Part shown: piece by piece, positions 26,233-33,938 of the stretch
Layout: each line of letters starts with the position of its first letter
Position numbering within the stretch: position 1 is the first letter of the stretch
Source of the DNA: Psychrobacter immobilis
Lineage (GTDB): Bacteria > Pseudomonadota > Gammaproteobacteria > Pseudomonadales > Moraxellaceae
Length of the DNA: 64,000 nt
Direction: 5' to 3'
NCBI RefSeq assembly: GCF_904846235.1
Contig: NZ_CAJGZN010000005.1
Span: 146,694-210,693, forward strand
Program-made: the position numbers and the translations under genes
The notes under the pieces: generated by a model
What the model saw: the letters and a program-made list of their open reading frames with translations, nothing else
The model's database searches: none
Told to the model about the DNA's origin: nothing

Positions 26233-27138
26233 TTAACCTATCAAACGCTGTGCTAAAAAATTCACCAACACGCCAATTTTTACCACATTACGGCTAGTGG
26301 GCGGATACACCAAATAAATCCCGTCATCTGTCGCCAAAGACGGGGTCACTTGCCAATCAGACAACACCTGTACCAACGCCCCAGACTGCAACGCTTTCTC
26401 AATCAGCCAATTAGGTAAATGGCTAATCCCTTGTCCATCAAGCGTGGCTTGTTTCAGCATTTCTATATTATTACCCATCAAATTCCCTGTCACCCGCAAA
26501 CTTTGCGTTTTACCCGTTTGATGGAAATACCACTTTGACGCATAGCCTTGATACATAAACGGCAAACAATTATGCTCGGCTAATTGTGACGGTATTTGTG
26601 GTGTTCCATGCAATCGTAGATAATCGGGACTGGCACATAACAGCCGTTGCTGAGAGGCAATAAATTTTGCTACCAAGCGGTCATCCTCCACACGCCCTAA
26701 CCGCACCCCTACATCATATTTCTCATTAAATAAATCTACAAATTCATCACTGGCAAATAGCTCCAATTCAATTTTTGGGTATAAATGGGCAAATTCGGCA
26801 AGCAATGGGGCGATTTTTTCAATCCCATAGGCACTGGGAAAAGTAAGGCACAATCGCCCTTGTGGCTCAATTTGCTCCTCTTTAATCGCTTCATTTACCT
26901 GTTGTAATTCAGCTAATATCGGCTCGGTCTGTTGTAAATAACGCATCCCTGCATGGGTCAAATCCAAATGTCTGGTTGAGCGATTCAATAGCTTAACTTG
27001 CAAGGATTGTTCTAAGTTATCAATTTGCCGAGTGACAGACGACACCGCCAGCCCAAGCTGACTTGCCGTGGCAGTAAAGCTATTAGTATTCGCCACATGG
27101 TGAAAAATAGTGAGGGCATAGAAGTAATTGATGGTCAT
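26233..27138 (-). CDS. LysR-family transcriptional regulator
   Basis: A 301-residue LysR protein. The winged helix covers residues 1-60 (YALTIFHHVANTNSFTATASQLGLAVSSVTRQIDNLEQSL), followed by the effector-binding domain. I place the start at ATG 27138 because the HTH begins there; an in-frame extension to 27240 adds 34 non-conserved residues. No clear ribosome-binding site is seen. It is divergent from the LLM oxidoreductase and probably regulates it and the azoreductase-like gene. The composition looks more AT-rich than the ben and tyr clusters, which suggests that this module was acquired separately. Confidence 0.83.
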   Translation of the reverse strand: MTINYFYALTIFHHVANTNSFTATASQLGLAVSSVTRQIDNLEQSLQVKLLNRSTRHLDLTHAGMRYLQQTEPILAELQQVNEAIKEEQIEPQGRLCLTFPSAYGIEKIAPLLAEFAHLYPKIELELFASDEFVDLFNEKYDVGVRLGRVEDDRLVAKFIASQQRLLCASPDYLRLHGTPQIPSQLAEHNCLPFMYQGYASKWYFHQTGKTQSLRVTGNLMGNNIEMLKQATLDGQGISHLPNWLIEKALQSGALVQVLSDWQVTPSLATDDGIYLVYPPTSRNVVKIGVLVNFLAQRLIG

Positions 27139-27276
27139 GGGTTTGTTAGCAGTTAAGTGTATTTTTGAATAAACATATTTTTGCAAAAAAAGCAAAACTG
27201 TTTCTAATTTTACCCCAATTATCATTAAAAATAAAAGCATTATACTAGGGCTATATTTTTTAATGCTTAATTTAAC

Positions 27277-27300
27277 GGAGTGACTCCCATGACCACAAGC
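27277..27300 (+). promoter_or_regulatory. Best ribosome-binding site and ATG of the LLM gene (out of frame)
   Basis: GGAG (27277-27280) lies 8 nt before ATG 27289, the best translation start in this region. From this ATG the frame runs through the octamer repeat and ends at a TAA near 27440, after about 50 codons. The downstream LLM frame is shifted by two bases relative to it. Confidence 0.6.
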
Positions 27301-27364
27301 TCACAAACTCACAAACTCACAAACTCACAAACTCACAAACTCACAAACTCACAAACTCACAAAC
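27301..27364 (+). repeat. Octamer tandem repeat (TCACAAAC)x8, probable phase-variation tract
   Basis: Eight perfect copies of TCACAAAC fill 27301-27364, just inside the 5' end of the LLM oxidoreductase gene. Each lost or gained copy shifts the frame by 8 bases. With 7, 4 or 10 copies, ATG 27289 would join the LLM frame; with the 8 copies here it does not. Tracts of this kind drive slipped-strand phase variation in Haemophilus, Neisseria and Moraxella. Confidence 0.8.
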
Positions 27365-27497
27365 TGCTGTACCAAACCTCTCTGTTCTTGGACAAGACAA
27401 TAGCCAATTATTTCACACCGCTGAGACGAATGAAAATATAACCCCGCAACAAAAACAACTACCCCCTCATCTTGCCAATCACCCTGCATTTAGTGAG

Positions 27498-28409
27498 GTG
27501 TTTCAAGCGGATAAACTCACCTTGGGATTGATTGCCCCGTTTAAAGGCTATCCCAATAGTCCGATTCCGAGCTTAGAAGACTTTGGGGAAACCGCTGTCT
27601 TAGCAGAACAGCTTGGATTTTCTGCACTATGGTTGCGAGATGTGCCATTTTACGACCCAAGTTTTGGCGATGTTGGACAAGCATTTGACCCCATGGTTGC
27701 CATGGGCTATTTGACTGCGAAAACCCAACGAATTGCGATAGGTTCAGCAGGCATCGTTGCACCTTTGCGGAGTCCCATTCATATCGCCAAAGCCTCAGCA
27801 AGTACGGCAGTATTAAGCAATAATCGCTTTATTTTGGGGATGTCGAGTGGCGATAGACCTGTGGAATACCCTGTGTTTCAGCAAAACTTTGACAATCGTG
27901 CCGAGCGTTTTCGAGAAAGTTGGGACATGATTCGTGCCTTAACCACCCAAAAATTTCCGCAGTTTAAAGGGCAACATTATGGGGATTTAACAGGCAATAT
28001 TGGCTTTATCCCTATCCTTGAACAACGCTTACCGATGGTTGCTATTGGTCGTGCCAGACAGGAACTAGATTGGCTTGCTAATACTGCCGATGCGTGGATT
28101 TGGCATGGGGTAAACCCAAAAGATACCAAAAATATCGTGCAAACCTTGGCGGATTTAAATCAAGATGACGCTTGGCATCCTTTTGGTTATGCCAATTTTG
28201 TCGAACTTAGTGAGAATCCGAATGAGCCTGCTCAATTATCTCGCAATATTTATCTACGAGGCGGGTCACATAGTTTGCTGGAATTTTGGCAAGAGCAAAA
28301 AGAACAAGGCTTATCTCATGTCACCATTAATTTAAAGCCTACCAAACGCCCTGCCAAAGAAACGTTGCAAGACTTAGCAGAAAATGTGTTAGCCAAATTA
28401 AACCAATAA
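27498..28409 (+). CDS. LLM-class flavin-dependent oxidoreductase (5' end out of frame)
   Basis: A luciferase-like F420/FMN-type oxidoreductase, 303 residues from GTG 27498. LTLGLIAPFKGYPNSPIPSLEDFGETAVLAEQLGFSALWLRDVPFYDP is the typical first beta/alpha unit, and RIAIGSAGIVAPLRSPIHIAKASAS follows. The frame stays open upstream and reads like protein (AVPNLSVLGQDNSQLFHTAE) back to the octamer tract, with no other start codon, and GTG 27498 has only a GAGG too close to it. The natural start is thus probably ATG 27289, giving about 370 residues when the repeat number fits. In this sequence the gene is likely off or weakly translated. Its substrate is unknown; the azoreductase-like gene follows after 17 bp. 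Confidence 0.8.
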   Translation: MFQADKLTLGLIAPFKGYPNSPIPSLEDFGETAVLAEQLGFSALWLRDVPFYDPSFGDVGQAFDPMVAMGYLTAKTQRIAIGSAGIVAPLRSPIHIAKASASTAVLSNNRFILGMSSGDRPVEYPVFQQNFDNRAERFRESWDMIRALTTQKFPQFKGQHYGDLTGNIGFIPILEQRLPMVAIGRARQELDWLANTADAWIWHGVNPKDTKNIVQTLADLNQDDAWHPFGYANFVELSENPNEPAQLSRNIYLRGGSHSLLEFWQEQKEQGLSHVTINLKPTKRPAKETLQDLAENVLAKLNQ

Positions 28410-28426
28410 AAATGGGGTATAAAACC

Positions 28427-29035
28427 ATGAAAACGCTTGTCATTGATACCACAATCAATGCCCATACTGAGTCATTTTCGGCTCAGTTACTACAACAAAT
28501 CAAACAGCAATTTGCTGAAAGCACAACCTATTTGCCATTAAATGACATGGATTTACCTACCTTGGATGAGGCAACCCTAACGGTCATTTATAAACAAAAA
28601 GCAGGGGAGGCTTTGAGTGTGGCGGAGCAAGCTATCGCCGACACTCGGCAAGCGATGTTACAGCAGTTTAAAGCGCATCAAAAAATCGTTATTATCTATC
28701 CGATGTATAACTACAATATCCCTGCTCGACTCAAAGATTATATGGATATGGTGTTGGTGCCACGAGAGACTTTCAAGTATAGCGAGGCAGGTAAAATTGA
28801 ACCCTTATTGACCGATAATAGAGCCGTGTTGTTTCTACAAATTAGTGGGTCGATGTTCTCATTGGATAAAGAATGCCAACAAATGGAATTTGCTTACCGT
28901 TATTTGGATATGATGTTTGCAAAAATGGGCTTTAAAAAACGCACCTTGATTCGAGCAGAAGGCACAGCCATTTGTGATAAAGAGGCAATTTTACAAGCCA
29001 CGCTAGAAGATTTTAACCAATGGCAAGTTAATTAA
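28427..29035 (+). CDS. FMN-dependent NADH:quinone/azo reductase (AzoR-like)
   Basis: A 202-residue flavodoxin-fold protein. The FMN-binding motif YPMYNYNIPARLKDYMDMVL (about residues 90-109) and the opening KTLVIDTTINAHTESFSAQL are those of AzoR/AcpD enzymes, which reduce quinones and azo bonds with NADH and protect from electrophiles. I use ATG 28427, with GGGG about 9 nt upstream, rather than the ATG at 28412. It forms an operon with the LLM gene and was followed by an OYE gene that is now cut, so the module was apparently a set of flavin reductases. Confidence 0.83.
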   Translation: MKTLVIDTTINAHTESFSAQLLQQIKQQFAESTTYLPLNDMDLPTLDEATLTVIYKQKAGEALSVAEQAIADTRQAMLQQFKAHQKIVIIYPMYNYNIPARLKDYMDMVLVPRETFKYSEAGKIEPLLTDNRAVLFLQISGSMFSLDKECQQMEFAYRYLDMMFAKMGFKKRTLIRAEGTAICDKEAILQATLEDFNQWQVN

Positions 29036-29096
29036 ATTTTAAGATAGCTGATACATAAGCTCAAGTTACTCAATATACTGTTAGGAGAATTTTCTT

Positions 29097-29201
29097 ATGA
29101 AATCAAAATACCACCCTTTATTTCAACCTTTTACCCTTAATAATGGCATCGTCATCAAAAACCGTTTGGTAGTTGCTCCTATGACGCATTGGGGTTGTTA
29201 G
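29097..29201 (+). pseudogene. 5' fragment of a second old-yellow-enzyme gene
   Basis: After a good AGGAGAA site, the frame encodes MKSKYHPLFQPFTLNNGIVI and continues to KNRLVVAPMTHWG, the N-terminal strand and FMN-binding turn of an OYE-family reductase. It then runs into transposase sequence and stops at 29201 after 34 codons. Full-length proteins have about 350-400 residues, so this is a broken gene. The APMTHW turn differs from the APMCQY of the OYE at 24494, so it was not a copy of that gene. Confidence 0.75.
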
Positions 29202-30003
29202 AAGCAGCTATTACAACAGTACTAAATCTAGGTCTATAGACATTGAACTTATAAGGTTCAAAGCCTTAATCAGAGAAGTATTTGAGCAGTCAAATGGCTC
29301 GGCTGGTGCAAGGACGGTATCTGCTATCGTCACGCATCAACATGACATTAAACTCACACGCTACAGAGCAGTTAAACTGATGGCACAAATGGGGTTGATT
29401 AGTCGACAGATAAAATCACATAAGTACAGGCGTTGTGAAGAATTCCATAAAGCTTATGGAAACATACTAGACCGTCAGTTTGCGCCCACTGCACCAAACC
29501 AAGTGTGGACAGGTGATGTTACTTATATTCGTATCAAAGCCGGATGGTGTTATTTAGCCATCGTTATGGATTTATATGCTCGACGTATTGTTGGTTTTGC
29601 CTTGTCAGATAGCCCGAATACCCAGCTGACCACATCTGCACTAAAAATGGCATATCACATAAGACTTGAGCCTAAAGACGTGCTGTTTCATCCAGATCAA
29701 GGCAGTCATTATACCAGTGAAGAGTATGCTAAATGCGTAGCCAAGTGCAATGGTATGTCGCATAGTATGAGCCGACGAGGCAACTGTTGGGACAATGCAC
29801 CTACAGAGAGGTTCTTTAGAAGCTTTAAGACAGAGTGGATGCCAAAAAACGGCTATGACAATATTGATGAGGCTCGGCAGGCAGTAAATGATTATATTTG
29901 GGGCTATTATCAAAGTGTAAGACCACACAGCTTTAATGAGTATTTAACACCGAGCGAGAAAAAGAGACTTTATTTCAACAAAAACCTCTTAAGTACTGTC
30001 TAA
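29197..30003 (+). pseudogene. IS3-type transposase orfB, 5'-truncated
   Basis: The frame is open from about 29185 to the stop at 30003 and covers an IS3-family OrfB without its N-terminus. The integrase core DDE residues are visible: Asp in QVWTGDVTYI, Asp in HPDQGSHYTS and Glu in CWDNAPTERFFRSFKTEW. The C-terminus ends FNKNLLSTV. The first ATG is at 29380, inside the domain, so no complete transposase can be made. The junction with the OYE fragment at about 29196 is not an IS end, which points to a deletion or recombination event instead of simple insertion. Confidence 0.8.
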
Positions 30004-30021
30004 AAATATTTGACCACTACA
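29983..30021 (+). mobile_element. Right terminal inverted repeat of the split IS3-type element
   Basis: The sequence ends TTTGACCACTACA at 30021. Its reverse complement starts TGTAGTGGTCAAATATTTTT and pairs with the left end at 25903 over about 39 bp. No target duplication is shared between the outer flanks of the two ends, which fits rearrangement between them. Confidence 0.6.
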
Positions 30022-30070
30022 AGTATACAATGTGTATTCTCCTACGTTCTTTCAAATCTATACTTTACCT

Positions 30071-30098
30071 ACCACTCACCACTCACCACTCACCACTC
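30071..30098. repeat. Heptamer tandem repeat (ACCACTC)x4
   Basis: Four perfect copies of ACCACTC occupy 30071-30098, between the IS right end and the stop codon of the convergent glutathione S-transferase gene. It is in non-coding sequence, so slippage would not shift a known frame. Confidence 0.7.
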
Positions 30099-30132
30099 AT
30101 GTGATCATATAAATAACTTCAAATACCAGATA

Positions 30133-30780
30133 TTAACAAGGAAAAATCACCACCTCATCGCCTTCTTGCCATGGTTCAAACTTAGTCATGACTTGCAAAA
30201 ATAACGGATGCGCAAGCCAATCTTGTAACCACTGCTGCAATTTAGGGTATGGCAAACCATAAAACACCTCACGATCAACATGCGCAAATTGACGAACAAA
30301 CGGCATGATACCAATATCCGCTGTGGTCACACTGTCTCCTAATAGATAGACATTTTTTGTCAATAGCGTCTCCAATACCTGCAAAAACACCTCGCCCCGC
30401 TGTCGATACTCGCTCTGCGTCATCTCAGGATACCGATCTGCATATTTGTATCGATCTAGCCAATATTTAAACTCATTGTCATTTTGTACAATCAAGGCAT
30501 TTGCTTGCGGTAATGTATTTTTATCAAGTAAGCCGTGTGGGTCATTCTGCGCAAGTGCCCACATCATAATCTCGTCACTTTCTTCAATGACGGTCCCATC
30601 CGCCAACTGTAAAACGGGTACTGTCCCTTTTGGGCTAATCGCTAGCATTTGCTCGGGTTTATTCTTCAGCGTAACCTCCCACAGCGCTACAGACTGCTCG
30701 GCAAATAAAAGACCGAGACGGGCACGCATGGCGTAGGGACAGCGGCGAAAAGAATACAATCGATGGCGCGGTAAAGTCAT
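30133..30780 (-). CDS. Glutathione S-transferase-like protein
   Basis: A 215-residue protein with an N-terminal thioredoxin-like domain that contains LYSFRRCPYAMRARLGLLFA, a glutaredoxin-2-type Cys-Pro-Tyr motif. The glutathione-site SPKGTVPVLQLADGTVIEES follows. The C-terminal helical domain has LLGDSVTTADIGIMPFVRQFA. The start ATG 30780 follows GGAAGACAAC; a longer in-frame start at 30822 is less likely. A role in thiol-based detoxification or deglutathionylation is inferred from the family. It is divergent from the following biosynthetic-looking operon across a 585-bp gap. Confidence 0.82.
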   Translation of the reverse strand: MTLPRHRLYSFRRCPYAMRARLGLLFAEQSVALWEVTLKNKPEQMLAISPKGTVPVLQLADGTVIEESDEIMMWALAQNDPHGLLDKNTLPQANALIVQNDNEFKYWLDRYKYADRYPEMTQSEYRQRGEVFLQVLETLLTKNVYLLGDSVTTADIGIMPFVRQFAHVDREVFYGLPYPKLQQWLQDWLAHPLFLQVMTKFEPWQEGDEVVIFPC

Positions 30781-31109
30781 AGTTGTCTTCCACAATTGAA
30801 TAAAAACTAAATAGCATATCAATAAGAACCAGTAGGCTCAAACACACTGATATGGTTTTTATTAGGGAGTAGGTAAATATTATTAGGCGCGATGAGATTC
30901 ACACCGATTTCACTCTCGATGTTGACGGCGTTTTCAGCACCTAAATTCTTGTTTGACTGATAAATAAACACCAAAAAACTCAAAATATAATCACAGTCAA
31001 AGTTATTATAATGGCAACTTATTGTTGGCTAAAAACCATTGACACCTATTGTAAATATCATTTTTTTGAATTTATACTGGACTATTTTCTATAGTATAAG
31101 GACTGATAC

Positions 31110-31199
31110 ATGCAGTTTTTGAGGATGATAAGTCAGCAGTTGAGTCGGTTTACGGCTTTAGGGCAAATCATGTCCGTGATTACTGCACATGAATGTTAG
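31110..31199 (+). CDS. Candidate small ORF (29 aa)
   Basis: ATG 31110 follows AAGGACTGATAC and opens a 29-codon frame (MQFLRMISQQLSRFTALGQI and so on). It lies in the 585-bp gap before the thermostable-hemolysin gene and upstream of the PmrA-type box. I recognise no family. The rest of this gap is AT-rich and shows no other gene. It may be a leader peptide, a small membrane-associated protein or chance. Confidence 0.25.
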   Translation: MQFLRMISQQLSRFTALGQIMSVITAHEC

Positions 31200-31280
31200 A
31201 GGTTAAATACTGGGCTAAATACTCATTTCTAACTATATCGACTGCTAACTAACTGTATCACCTGTTAAAGACGATACTAT

Positions 31281-31297
31281 CTTAAGGTTCAGTTAAG
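31281..31297 (+). promoter_or_regulatory. PmrA/QseB-type box upstream of the hemolysin-like operon
   Basis: CTTAAG-GTTCA-GTTAAG is a direct repeat with an 11-bp period, matching the HTTAAD-N5-HTTAAD pattern of PmrA/BasR/QseB-class regulators (GTTAAG differs in the first base of one half). TATGAT (31309-31314), a good -10 hexamer, follows 11 bp later. It lies 69 bp before the start codon of the first gene of the operon. Confidence 0.6.
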
Positions 31298-31365
31298 GTT
31301 GCTCCTTTATGATGCTTTCATGATGTTAATCGTGCTAAAAGCTTTTAACCATTTGGAGACAGCTG

Positions 31366-32217
31366 ATGTCATTATCTATTGATAGCACTCATACCTTACA
31401 GAATGTTCTAAATACGACCTTTTATATTGAAGCGGTTAAGCCAATGTCAATATTGGAAGTGCAAGGCATACCCTCCTCCCTCTATATTCGTGCCAGTACG
31501 CAAATGCCAATAGCGACATCGCCTACTTCATATGCCCAAAACCAAGATACCCAGGCATTTATCAAACGCATATATGCGTATATCCATCACGCCCGATTAA
31601 GCTATTTTATGCCCATTTTGTTTTCAGGTTTTGCCGATATGTCATCCTATGGCGATTGGTTATCTACTGATGATAATGCGTTACCTGCATTTAAAGGGAC
31701 GAGCGTTGCTATCGGTCTAAAGCCTATCTGTGAAGATAAGATATTTTTAGAGCAGTATCTGAACACGCCAATACAAAACGAAATCAGCAGAGTGGCAGGC
31801 GAGCCAGTCAGTCGCCAGCGCATTTTTGAGATTGGCAATTTGGCATCAGGTTGTGCGGGTAGCGCGCGGCTTATGATAGCATTTTTGGTGTTTTATTTAT
31901 CCACCCCCACCCTGAATTCTACGACTCATGAATACCAAACCAAAGCAGACTGGGTCGTGTGTACTGGCACCGATGCGGTACGGCATATATTGGCACATAT
32001 GGGCATTCGCAGTCATGTCATTGCCAAGGCCACGGCAGAAGCGCTAGAAGACCCTGAGCAAGTATCCTCATGGGGCCATTACTATCAGCACAATCCCTTG
32101 GTCGTCGCTATCAATGTGGCCGATGCTAAGCGGGTATGCGCCCCACATTATCGCTATACCGAAACGTTAGAGATGAATGCTACCACGCGTTTGACGCTAA
32201 ATAAGATAGCCGTTTAA
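31366..32217 (+). CDS. Thermostable hemolysin-family protein (probable acyltransferase-like)
   Basis: A 283-residue protein of the family first described as thermostable (delta) hemolysin in Vibrio. The conserved centre is FEIGNLASGCAGSARLMIAFLVFYL (about residues 155-180), and the C-terminal half includes CTGTDAVRHILAHMGIRSH. It has no signal peptide, so a secreted pore-former is unlikely. The family is thought to be related to GNAT/autoinducer-synthase-like acyltransferases, and I infer such a role here. It starts a four-gene operon with an acyl-AMP ligase, a TauD-like dioxygenase and an SDR, with gaps of 39-77 bp. The name should therefore be read as a family label only. Confidence 0.72.
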   Translation: MSLSIDSTHTLQNVLNTTFYIEAVKPMSILEVQGIPSSLYIRASTQMPIATSPTSYAQNQDTQAFIKRIYAYIHHARLSYFMPILFSGFADMSSYGDWLSTDDNALPAFKGTSVAIGLKPICEDKIFLEQYLNTPIQNEISRVAGEPVSRQRIFEIGNLASGCAGSARLMIAFLVFYLSTPTLNSTTHEYQTKADWVVCTGTDAVRHILAHMGIRSHVIAKATAEALEDPEQVSSWGHYYQHNPLVVAINVADAKRVCAPHYRYTETLEMNATTRLTLNKIAV

Positions 32218-32273
32218 TACGCATGCATTAGCCAACCAATAACACTGCACCACCACAAGACAGTGAGAATACT

Positions 32274-33899
32274 ATGACCCCCATTTATACCGCGATATGT
32301 CAGCATGCCCGCCAAACTCCCAAGCAGGTGGCGATACAAACGATAGCTGACCATAACACGACCAGTCTGACCTATGGCCAGCTACAACGCACGCTATCCG
32401 CGCTTCATCAAACATTAGAAACATGGCAAGGCAAGCGTGTGGCCCTATATGCGCACAATGACATAGATTGGATCATACTCGATTTGGCATTGAGTACCGT
32501 CGGCGCGGTCGTTGTGCCCATCCCCTTATTTTTTAGTGCCGCGCAAATTGCGCACTTACTACAAGATGCGCAGATAGAGATGGTATACGTTGGCGCTGGT
32601 TTACAACTGCCAACCATAGACAATACGGATAATTGGATAATTGCTGATACACCAGAGACAAAAACCATCAAGTCTGAGCAGGCGTCTCATATCACAGGTA
32701 GTTTTTATCAACTTGCTGGCACCATCACTAACCATACCTTCACCGCTCAAAATTCCTCTACTGCCAGCGATTTTTGCAAAGTGACTTACACCTCAGGCAG
32801 TACGGGCATGCCAAAAGGCGTGTGTTTGGGTCAAGAGACATTGATGCGTATTGTCGAGTCGTTATCGGGTGCGCTCGCTGATACCTTGACAGATGACGCT
32901 ACTCACGCGCCAAAAGTGAGCAATGCCACAAGCAATTTTAGTCATTTGAGCGTGTTGCCTTTTGCCACTTTATTAGAAAATGTGGCAGGTATTTACGTGA
33001 GTCTATATATGGGGCGCACCTTAGTGACGGGGCGTATTGATCAATTTGGTTTGTTATCCAATCAAGCATTTGATGCCAAGCGCTTGATGACAACGGTACA
33101 AACATACGATATCGCCAGCGTTATTTTATTACCGCAAATGTTAAAAGCCATTTGTGAGCACATGGCAGACAAGGGAGCAACCAAATCCAGTGCCAATGCT
33201 GCTGTGCCATCATTAAAGTTTATGGCAGTCGGCGGCGGCAAAGTCTCCCCTCAATTACTACAAGACGCCAGTGCCTTAAGCTTGCCTGTTTATGAAGGCT
33301 ATGGTTTGTCTGAATGCGGCTCGGTAGTCAGTCTCAATACGTCAAAAGCAAAGCGCGAAGGCAGTGTGGGCAAACCTATGCCTCATGCCTCGGTCAGCAT
33401 CGCAGATAGTGGCGAAATAATGGTAAAGGGCAATGCGATGCAAGGCTACTTAAACCATGACAATAGTAAGGATGACAATGGCATCATTGCCACAGGGGAT
33501 ATCGGTCATTTAGATGACGACGGCTATTTATACATCACGGGTCGACGCAAAAACGTGCTCATCAGTAGTTTTGGCCGTAATATCTCGCCTGAATGGGTAG
33601 AAGCGCAGCTCTCAACGCAGCCCATTATCTATCAGGTAGCGGTACTCGGAGATGGCGAGCCGCATTTGTCTGCGGTGATAGTCGCCAACCCCAACATGGT
33701 CGCAACGAGCAATGATCCACAATCTGCGATTGCGCAAGCGATAGATGTCGTTAACCAAACCTTGCCTGACTATGCGCGTATCCAACAGTGGCATCTCGCC
33801 GAGCAGCCTTTTAGTACGGACAATGAATTATTAACTGATAACGGCAAACTGCGACGCGCGCACATTTTTACCGCTTATCAATCGGCACTCGGCTTATAA
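32274..33899 (+). CDS. AMP-dependent acyl ligase
   Basis: A 541-residue adenylate-forming enzyme. Motifs in order are TYTSGSTGMPKGVCLG, EGYGLSECGSVVSL, ATGDIGHLDDDGYLYITGRRKNVLISSFGRNISPEWVE and the C-terminal catalytic Lys in LTDNGKLRR. The shorter, divergent core and the gene context differ from the AlkK-like ligase at 14809. It likely activates a fatty or other carboxylic acid as acyl-AMP or acyl-CoA for transfer by the protein encoded upstream. No carrier-protein gene is seen in the operon, so the acceptor of the activated acyl group is open. Confidence 0.8.
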   Translation: MTPIYTAICQHARQTPKQVAIQTIADHNTTSLTYGQLQRTLSALHQTLETWQGKRVALYAHNDIDWIILDLALSTVGAVVVPIPLFFSAAQIAHLLQDAQIEMVYVGAGLQLPTIDNTDNWIIADTPETKTIKSEQASHITGSFYQLAGTITNHTFTAQNSSTASDFCKVTYTSGSTGMPKGVCLGQETLMRIVESLSGALADTLTDDATHAPKVSNATSNFSHLSVLPFATLLENVAGIYVSLYMGRTLVTGRIDQFGLLSNQAFDAKRLMTTVQTYDIASVILLPQMLKAICEHMADKGATKSSANAAVPSLKFMAVGGGKVSPQLLQDASALSLPVYEGYGLSECGSVVSLNTSKAKREGSVGKPMPHASVSIADSGEIMVKGNAMQGYLNHDNSKDDNGIIATGDIGHLDDDGYLYITGRRKNVLISSFGRNISPEWVEAQLSTQPIIYQVAVLGDGEPHLSAVIVANPNMVATSNDPQSAIAQAIDVVNQTLPDYARIQQWHLAEQPFSTDNELLTDNGKLRRAHIFTAYQSALGL

Positions 33900-33938
33900 C
33901 AGACACTTTTACCAGCAGTACAACAATAGGACCATATT

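Noticed and set aside
30071..30098. ACCACTC x4 as a CRISPR or coding switch
   Set aside because: There are only four 7-bp units without spacers, in non-coding sequence.
31366..32217. Calling this gene a secreted toxin
   Set aside because: No signal peptide or export genes; the operon partners are metabolic enzymes.
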